Source: Capsaspora owczarzaki ATCC 30864
Lineage: Eukaryota; Opisthokonta; Filasterea
NCBI RefSeq assembly: GCF_000151315.2
Contig: NW_011887293.1
Span: 2,092,917 to 2,156,916 of the forward strand
Direction of reading: 5' to 3'
DNA: 64,000 nucleotides
Shown piece by piece: positions 57,485 through 64,000 of this stretch. A model generated the notes under the pieces. The model was not told where the DNA came from. It searched no databases and saw nothing but the letters and a program-made list of their open reading frames with translations. Position numbers and translations under genes: made by a program. Within the stretch, counting starts at the first letter, position 1; each line of letters opens with the position of its first letter.

Positions 57485-60400
57485 CACGAGTTACTGATTT
57501 TGGATTGATTGGCAATATTGGAGTTTTTGTCGACCTTTTGCTTGAATTGCTGCCGAGAGAGTGCCGGGACGATGCATCAAGCAACGACAGCTTCATCAGA
57601 GATTGAAAGTGAGAGGAGAAGATCGAAGCCGGCGGGGGTTGGGGGAGGGGGAGAAGTGCTTGAATGAGAAATCGAGAAAGAAGTCACATGGATGGCACAG
57701 AGGAACATTGTTTTGGATTGGCGCGGAATGATGATGCTGATGCTGATGGTGACGATGGAACACGGCTTGTATCTGCGTCAGATGTGATGCGATGTGATGT
57801 TGTTGTGATGTTGTTGTGCGTGGATGGCAAGTGGAGAAGCATGATGAGCTGGTGAGTGAGTGCAAAAACATGAACAAAATTATCCAAGCGAACAAAAAAA
57901 GCGACATGTGACGACGTGACAAACAGCAAAACATCATCATCATGTTGGGACACGACATTCATCTATGATGACCCAAAGTACAAATGCAAGTGCACTCATC
58001 AGTAACCCCCCCCCCCTTGCTCCCTTCTCATCATTCATGCAGAACCGGCCATCTGGCAAAACATTCGCCTCCCTGATTCCGTCGTCCCTTCGGTAAGAAA
58101 GAAGAACACCAAATATCCGTGCATGTTAGCATTCGTTCATGTCTCGACAATCCACGCTGACCAACCGTTGTCCAAAAACGTGTCAAAACAGGCCTATGAT
58201 CTCTTCCTGCACCCCAACATTTCCACGTTCGACTACACTGGCCGCGTCAAGGTGTCCGTCAGCGTGCTCAAATCCACAAAATTCATCCTCATTCACTCGG
58301 TCGGCCACAACTTTACTGACATTGACATTACCGCCGATGCAACGGGCGACGCTGTTCCAATCCGCAGGTAAATTGTTGAAACGGGGGGGGGGGGGAAGCT
58401 GTTGTGCCTGCTTGCCTGCTTGCTCACTTGTTGTTTCGAATTGCATCCATCCTCGCCTCAACAGCTACTTTACCTACGCAGAAAACGAATTCCTCGTCAT
58501 TGAGCTCAAAAACTCGGCCCCAGTGGCCAACTACACGCTCGACATTTCGTTCGTTTCCGTCATCCGCTCCGACCTGACTGGCTTTTACCGCTCGTCGTAC
58601 CTGACCTCGACTGGCGAGCGCCGCTGGATTGCCACGACCCAGTTTGAGCCCGTGGATGCGCGCCGTGCCTTCCCTTGCTTTGACGAGCCGGCCATGAAGG
58701 CCACCTTCAAGCTCACCATGGTCAAGGACCACGCCATGACTGCGCTCGGCAACATGCCCATTGCCTCCACGACTCCCTCGCCAACCAACCCCAGCTGGGA
58801 CGTGGTCGAGTTTGAGAACAGCGTGCGTATGAGCACCTACCTGGTCGCCTTTGTGGTGTGCGACTTTGTCAGCGTGACCTCAACCACCCCTGGCGGCGTT
58901 GTCGTCAGCATCTGGACTCCCCCGGAAATCATCTCCCAGGCCGAGGTTGCCTTGAACGTGAGTGCCGCCATTCTGGCGTACTACGAGTCCTTCTTTGGCG
59001 TCCCGTACCCGCTGCCCAAGTCGGACTTGATTGCCATCCCCGACTTCAACGCTGGTGCCATGGAAAACTGGGGCCTCATCACCTACCGCGAAACGGCACT
59101 GCTCGTCGATCCCGCGGCCTCGTCTGCCTCGAACGTCCAGCGTGTCGTGACTGTCATTGCCCACGAACTCGCCCACCAGTGGTTTGGCAACCTTGTCACG
59201 ATGGAATGGTGGAACGACCTCTGGCTGAACGAGGGCTTTGCCTCGTTTGTCGAGTACATTGGCGTCTCGTCCGTGCGTCCCGAGTGGGACATGGACACTC
59301 AGTTCTTTGTCTTGGCTCAGAAGGAAGCCTTCTCCCTCGACGCGCTCGAATCGTCCCACCCCATCGAGGCTGAGGTGACCAACCCTGGTGAAATTAGCGA
59401 GCTGTTCGATGCTATCAGCTACGACAAGGGCGCCTCTGTCATTCGCATGCTCTTCAACGTGATGGGCGAAGCCAACTTCCTCGCCGGCATCAAGTCCTAC
59501 CTTCTGCAGCACCAGTTTGCCAACGCGCAGACGAACGACCTGTGGGCCTCGCTCTCTCAGTTTACCACCCTCGACGTCAGGGCCATCATGCACTCTTGGA
59601 CCAGCCAGGTCGGCTTCCCCGTGCTCACCGCCACCCCTTCCAACGATGGCTCGACCGTTCACATTGTCCAGAAGCGTTTCCTCGCCGACCCCAGCGCCCA
59701 ACCCGACCTCACAACTCTGTGGGCGGTGCCGATTTCCCGCACTGACTCGTCTGGTGCCCAATACCCCGTGACCTGGATCGAAGACGCGCAGCACATTATT
59801 CCTCTCACCCTCCCCGCTGGCGGCTGGTATCTGTTCAATGTCAACCGCACTGCCTTCTTCCGTGTCAACTACGATGCAGTCAACTGGGCCCGCCTCGGCG
59901 CTGCGCTTCTCAGCAACCCCTCGCAATTCTCGGCCTCCGATCGCGCCGGCATTCTCGACGACGCCTTCACCTTCGCCCGTGCCGGCGTCGTGCCGTTTGT
60001 GCTGCCGCTCAACCTGACCGCCTTCCTCTCGCAGGAGCTTGACTACACTGTCTGGTCCACTGCCGTCTCCGGCCTGGCCTACATTGGCTCGCAGCTCCGC
60101 TGGCAGCCGTCCTTCGGCGCCTTCCAGGACTACTTTGCCAAGCTTGTCGGTCCTGCGGCCAACACGCTCGGCTGGCAAATCCAGGCGTCGGACCCGCACA
60201 TGACCCTGCTTGCTCGTGGCCTGGTGCTTGACGCTGCATCGCGCCGTGCCGACCAGATCGATGCCGTCGGCAACGCGACCGCGCTGTTCAAGGCTTTCAT
60301 GGCCGACCCCGTGAACGCCCAGGTCCCCGCTGACTTGCGCGACTTTGTCTATCTTGTCGGCATTGCTCATGGCGACCGCCCAGAGTGGGACTTTATGTGG

Positions 60401-60856
60401 GAGCAGTACCTGCAGACGACCGCCGCCACCGAGCAGCGCCGCATCCTGCGCGCGCTTGCCTCGACTCGCATCCCGTGGCTCCTCAACCGTCTGTTGGCCT
60501 TCTCGCTCGACCCCACCAAGATTCGCTCCCAAGATGCTACCACCGTCGTTGCCTACGTCGCATCCCAAACCACCGGCGAGCTGGTTGCCTGGGATTGGCT
60601 GCGCGCGCACTACGACGAGTATGCTGCCATGCTCGGTGGCGGCAGCTTCTCACTCGGCAACTTTGTCTCGGGTGTCGTTGCTCACTTCCAGACGCAGCAA
60701 CTTTACAACGACGTCCAAGCCTTCTTTGCCCCCAAGGAACTGGGCGCTGCCGCCAACGCCGTGGCCCAATCGCTCGAGTCCATCAGGACCAATATTCTGT
60801 GGTTGGCAGCCAACCAAGCCCAGATTGAACAATTCCTTGGCTACGTTCCTGCGTAA
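56799..60856 (+). CDS. M1-family zinc aminopeptidase, type II membrane protein
   Basis: There are five exons: 56799-56868, 57095-57232, 58043-58092, 58192-58367 and 58465-60856, in total 2,826 nt and 941 residues, typical of M1. A short cytoplasmic tail with HRRFSRK precedes a signal-anchor (AVLLAIAVAIAIGVSVS) and a stalk. The N-terminal beta domain starts YDLFLHPNISTFDYTGRVKV. The exopeptidase motif GAMENWGLITYRE (about 340) and the zinc site HELAHQWFGN...NEGFASF (about 377-400) are intact, with the conserved C-terminal helical region to ...FLGYVPA. It should cleave N-terminal residues from peptides at the cell surface or in the lumen. The intron 57233-58042 (810 nt) is unusually long for this window and carries an A30 run. 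The conserved YDLFLHPN join across exons 3-4 supports the model. Confidence 0.95.
57233..58042 (+). other. Long intron of the aminopeptidase gene
   Basis: It starts GTAAGT and ends TTCATGCAG. It holds an A-run (57454-57483), TGATGATGCTGATG-type repeats around 57730 and a C-run near 58010. No nested gene is recognised. Confidence 0.6.
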
Positions 60857-61432
60857 AGCTCGGGAAGCGTTGGGTGTTGTTCGCGTTCTCGGAGAGAGTA
60901 GTCGTTTCACTACTTCCTATTTCTTTTCTTTTTTGTTGCTTGTTCTTGGGTTTTTGGTTGTGCCTTCGCTTTTTGATTCGCGGTTTCGACACTTTCGGGT
61001 TGTTACTTTCTTCTCGAATTTGAACCTGAAATGATTGGAACCCTCCCCCCCCCCAGAAAAATAAACATCAGATTGTTTTGAACCTTGGGAATTGTGACAT
61101 TTCGATTTTATTGAATTATTCCGGAATGGAAGCGCTAAAAGTACAAAAAAAAAAACCAACGATACACTTTTAAGGGCAGAAAAGAAAAAAAATGGGAAGA
61201 GAGACATAACAAAGAACAAAAAAGACGCCTTATACATGACAGACCAAAGCAGAACGAAAAATGAAGGGGGGAAGAGCAACAAAAGAGTGGGTGTGAGCAA
61301 CCTTTTTGCAAATGTCATGAAACAAAGCCAGAGTTAGAACAAGCATTGGTCGCCAAAACAATGCCCGTGTCGTAGTAGTGGCCGGCGAAAAGAAAAAGTT
61401 CCAATGGACATTGCTTGAAAAAAGATTGCGCT
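60857..61432. other. Convergent 3' intergenic region, aminopeptidase / CNOT1
   Basis: These 576 bp contain an AATAAA at about 61060-61065, 205 bp past the aminopeptidase stop and a plausible poly(A) signal, then A-rich sequence. No gene is seen. Confidence 0.5.
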
Positions 61433-64000
61433 TTACTCGAACGAGCGCTGCTGATCGAGAATAGAGCCTGCTTCGTGCGGCAGTCGGGTGCGCGACGGGC
61501 CGAGAACGACCTTGGCAACCGACTCGAAGAGACGCTCAATTTCAGGGGCGCAGCGAACGAACGAACGCGACCAAAAGTTGTAATCGCGGTTTTTGATGAG
61601 CTCAATGAAGGTGATGAGAATGCCCCATGGGTGGGGGCGGTTGGCAAGCAAGCGCTCGAGAAGGACGCGCGTGATTTGCTCCTGGATGATCTCTTGGCTT
61701 GCTTGGGAGAAGAGTGACAGTAGCACAAAGCTAAAGTAGTGGGTGTGGTTGCACGGGAAGCGCAGCTGGTTGGCAATGGCAGTAAAGTAGAGGTATCGCC
61801 CCTCAGCGTCGAGATCGACAGCGAGCTGTTGGTAAATGTCCATTGCCGGGTTGTGCATGATGGCTTGCGCTTGGCCGCTCTGGGTCGGTACCTGGCGGAT
61901 GGCCACGAGTGCGTGGCAGCCAACGTAAACAACGAGCGAGTTGATGAGCGGGACGTTGTACTTTGTGCCAGCGGCGGCGACTTCGCTCTCGGGGAGGAGG
62001 AGACTGCTGCGAAGATCCATCAGGAATGAGATGGGGGCTCGCGTCTTCAAAAAGACCTCCACGCCCTCGTGGATGCTCGAGTTGTACAAGGCCAGATGGA
62101 AGTTGGACGGCAGATGCGGGGACAGCTGAATCTCAGGCAGCAAGTCCACCTTCAAGTTGGGCGTGAGCGGATCGGGCAAGCGCATCGAGCGCGGGAAGGC
62201 GCTCAGAATGAGATTGCGCAGCTGAACGCACTTGGTCGGAATGACGTCGCAGAAGCTGAAATGGTAGTCGCACAAGAACTCGGGGAAGTCGTGCAAGAGC
62301 ACGAGCAGCACGCGAACCAAGCCACGGTACAGTCGACGGACAGGGCTCGGCAGCTCGTCGCGACGCAGGTACGGAACGAGGTAGTTGAACACGTCCATAA
62401 ACAGCCGCTGAAGCACGGGCCAGCCCTTTTCCGCCTTGATGGTCAGCAGCTTTGGCATGTAGAGTCGGTGCGACACCAGTTCGAGCCAAGCAAAGGCAAA
62501 GCCTTCGAGGGCCGACGGTTGCATGGCGTGGAGCGTGTTGCTAAACAGCGACAAGAACTGCAGGTACTGGATTTCCGAAATCACATCGCGATCGCTGAAA
62601 TCGGTCAGCAGGCCCTGCAGAATACGGAAGTAAGGACGCTGGTTGAAGCCGCCGGCGCGCTTGATGGAGTGCTCCTTGGCAGCCACGGATGCAATTGCGT
62701 TGAGTGTGTTCTGGATGAATGTGACGCGGGTGGGGCTCAGCATGTCGGTGCTGCGCAGGAGCACAAAGAAGAACTTGACAAAGGCATCAGGGGCGGCGTA
62801 CGGCGAGTGGTGAATCCAGTGGAGCACCGTGCCCGACGCTGCGCCAACCACGGTCGGCGCGGTGGAAACGTTGGCACTGACTGCGGCATTGCTGGCAGCA
62901 TAGAAGGCCGCGGCAGTCGCCGTGTTGGACGTGGTCGGCGGAGTGTTGGCGGCGGCAGGAGCAATGGTCGAGTTGGCACCAACCGCACCGCCAGCGACGG
63001 CCGAGAATGAAGCGGGCGAAGGGGCGGTGGGCATGCCCTGCGTGGTGGCACCACCAGCCGGAGAAAGCGGGCCAGTGTTCGATCCGAGTTGGCTTTGCAG
63101 CTGGGCTTGGCGAGAAGCGGGATCGGCGACCTGGTGGTACAAATCCACGACATACTCGACAATGGTGCGAATGACGCGGAGTGTGTGCTCGTCGCTGCGG
63201 AAGACCTGCATGTCCTGGAGCCGGGCAAAGAAGGACGCAAACAGCGGCGTAGTCGTGTTGGGCAAAGGTTGCTCGACATACACGGCGCCGTTGGTGTAGA
63301 AGGCCGTCATGAACATGTCAAACAGCGACACGGCCTGGTCGGTGAAGGCGGCGCCTTCTTCGGGATCGGGTCCAACCAAGCGGTCGTTGGCAAAGGCACC
63401 AGAGCGGGCCATGTCGAACGACTCGGAAGCAATCGCGCTGGCCGCGGCAGCAAAGGTGGACGGTGGCTGCGGGACTGCGCTGGCGATCGGCGAGCCTTGC
63501 TGCGCGCCAAGGAAGGCTCCCATGGTCGAGCCGAGGTTGGACGAGCGACCCGCCGCCGCTGCTGCTGCGGCTGCTGCTGCGCGAGCGGCGGCCAGTTGCT
63601 GGTGGGGTTGGCCGCCTTGCGACTGCTGTTGTTGCTGCTGTTGTTGCTGCTGCTGCTGCTGTTGTTGTTGCTGCTGCTGCTGGAGCAACAACTGCTGCTG
63701 TTGCTGCGGAGTCAGCATGCCAGGTCCACCAATCTGAGCGCCAGCCTGCAGTTTCTGGGCGCGGACACGGTCAATCAAGGCCGCCAACGGCGCAGGCAGC
63801 ATGCGGTTTGAAACGTGAGCAATCTTGCCAAGCATGTCGAGAACGTTGAAGAACTCGATCGGCGCCGGGGTGTGCACGGGCTTGTCGGTCAGGTACAGCT
63901 TGCCAATGAGGCGGAGCGTAAAGTCGCCAGCAGCCACATGGCGGGTATCCTCCAGCAGCTTGGCAAGATACGCGTCAAGATCGGGTGCAGAGAGAAGCTG
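61433..64000 (-). CDS. CNOT1: CCR4-NOT complex scaffold subunit 1, C-terminal part (5' end off the window)
   Basis: An open frame runs from the right edge to the stop at 61433-61435, about 855 residues with no intron needed. It begins LLSAPDLDAYLAKLLEDT and has a poly-Q tract (about 63620-63690) and an Ala/Thr-rich insert. The Not1 C-terminal domain follows: RVLLVLLHDFPEFLCDYHFS, CDVIPTKCVQLRNLILSAFP, MRLPDPLTPNLKVD, VDLDAEGRYLYFTAIANQLR, EQITRVLLERLLANRPHPWG and CAPEIERLFESVAKVV. It is nearly colinear with human CNOT1 (2,376 residues). This region docks the NOT2/NOT3 module of the deadenylase complex, which removes poly(A) tails in the cytoplasm. The tail after the conserved end is short (GPSRTRLPHEAGSILDQQ). 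Confidence 0.97.
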   Translation of the reverse strand, partial: QLLSAPDLDAYLAKLLEDTRHVAAGDFTLRLIGKLYLTDKPVHTPAPIEFFNVLDMLGKIAHVSNRMLPAPLAALIDRVRAQKLQAGAQIGGPGMLTPQQQQQLLLQQQQQQQQQQQQQQQQQQQQSQGGQPHQQLAAARAAAAAAAAAAGRSSNLGSTMGAFLGAQQGSPIASAVPQPPSTFAAAASAIASESFDMARSGAFANDRLVGPDPEEGAAFTDQAVSLFDMFMTAFYTNGAVYVEQPLPNTTTPLFASFFARLQDMQVFRSDEHTLRVIRTIVEYVVDLYHQVADPASRQAQLQSQLGSNTGPLSPAGGATTQGMPTAPSPASFSAVAGGAVGANSTIAPAAANTPPTTSNTATAAAFYAASNAAVSANVSTAPTVVGAASGTVLHWIHHSPYAAPDAFVKFFFVLLRSTDMLSPTRVTFIQNTLNAIASVAAKEHSIKRAGGFNQRPYFRILQGLLTDFSDRDVISEIQYLQFLSLFSNTLHAMQPSALEGFAFAWLELVSHRLYMPKLLTIKAEKGWPVLQRLFMDVFNYLVPYLRRDELPSPVRRLYRGLVRVLLVLLHDFPEFLCDYHFSFCDVIPTKCVQLRNLILSAFPRSMRLPDPLTPNLKVDLLPEIQLSPHLPSNFHLALYNSSIHEGVEVFLKTRAPISFLMDLRSSLLLPESEVAAAGTKYNVPLINSLVVYVGCHALVAIRQVPTQSGQAQAIMHNPAMDIYQQLAVDLDAEGRYLYFTAIANQLRFPCNHTHYFSFVLLSLFSQASQEIIQEQITRVLLERLLANRPHPWGILITFIELIKNRDYNFWSRSFVRCAPEIERLFESVAKVVLGPSRTRLPHEAGSILDQQRSFE

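Noticed and set aside
58880-60610. Minus-strand open frame of 576 residues
   Set aside because: Antisense to the M1 aminopeptidase; His/Val/Gly-rich shadow translation with no family likeness.

Overview
The window is nuclear DNA of a unicellular eukaryote. Genes sit on both strands, about 2-4 kb apart, and most are cut by short spliceosomal introns (typically about 80-150 nt) with GTAAGT/GTGAGT-like donors and YAG acceptors. The standard genetic code fits every reading frame. Base composition is balanced, with many homopolymer and trinucleotide runs and with poly-Q and poly-S tracts inside proteins. Together, a metazoan-style receptor tyrosine kinase (HRDxAARN), a hybrid histidine kinase, an RBMS-type RNA-binding protein, and UBE3-type and CNOT1 proteins point to a unicellular relative of animals. 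A filasterean such as Capsaspora fits well, but that is an inference from gene content and not a sequence match.

Layout. 0-5 kb: the 3' end of an ankyrin-repeat gene, a poorly understood 2.3 kb stretch with splice-like signals, then a GTSE1-like disordered protein on the minus strand with an apparent one-base frame break. 5-12 kb, minus strand: RANGRF/Mog1 (Ran cycle), SNW1/SKIP (spliceosome) and CLP1 (RNA 3'-end kinase), with one small hypothetical plus-strand gene. 12-22 kb, plus strand: proteasomal ATPase Rpt6/PSMC5, an arylacetamide-deacetylase-like hydrolase, and a 19-exon leucine-rich-repeat receptor tyrosine kinase in which almost every repeat is its own phase-2 exon. 22-26 kb: an RBMS-like two-RRM protein containing an assembly gap. 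28-35.4 kb: a giant minus-strand enzyme fusion (RRM-like repeats, NPF repeats, macro, Nudix, PARP, DEAH helicase, poly(A)/CCA-polymerase-like head). 36-40 kb: a dolichol-phosphate-sugar synthase and, divergently, a kinase with a USP8/AMSH-type N-terminal domain. 40.7-48.6 kb: a 2,575-residue hybrid histidine kinase. 49-54 kb: a UBE3B/C-type HECT ligase. 54.5-64 kb: a second ankyrin gene with a frame break, a MAPEG protein, an M1 aminopeptidase, and the C-terminal part of CNOT1 running off the right edge.

I rebuilt exon structures by hand from splice signals, reading-frame phase and conserved family motifs. For the multi-exon genes recognised by family, exon lengths sum to whole codons, which is a useful internal check. 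The genes are not an operon. Several start head-to-head across about 200-600 bp, and two of these divergent intergenic regions share a related element of about 100 bp.

The most unusual object is the 28.3-35.4 kb fusion. It places in one polypeptide a writer (PARP), an eraser or reader (macro) and a hydrolase (Nudix) of ADP-ribose/NAD, together with an RNA helicase and a nucleotidyltransferase-like domain. I do not recognise a described family with this order. It is a candidate for a self-contained RNA or protein ADP-ribose cycle.
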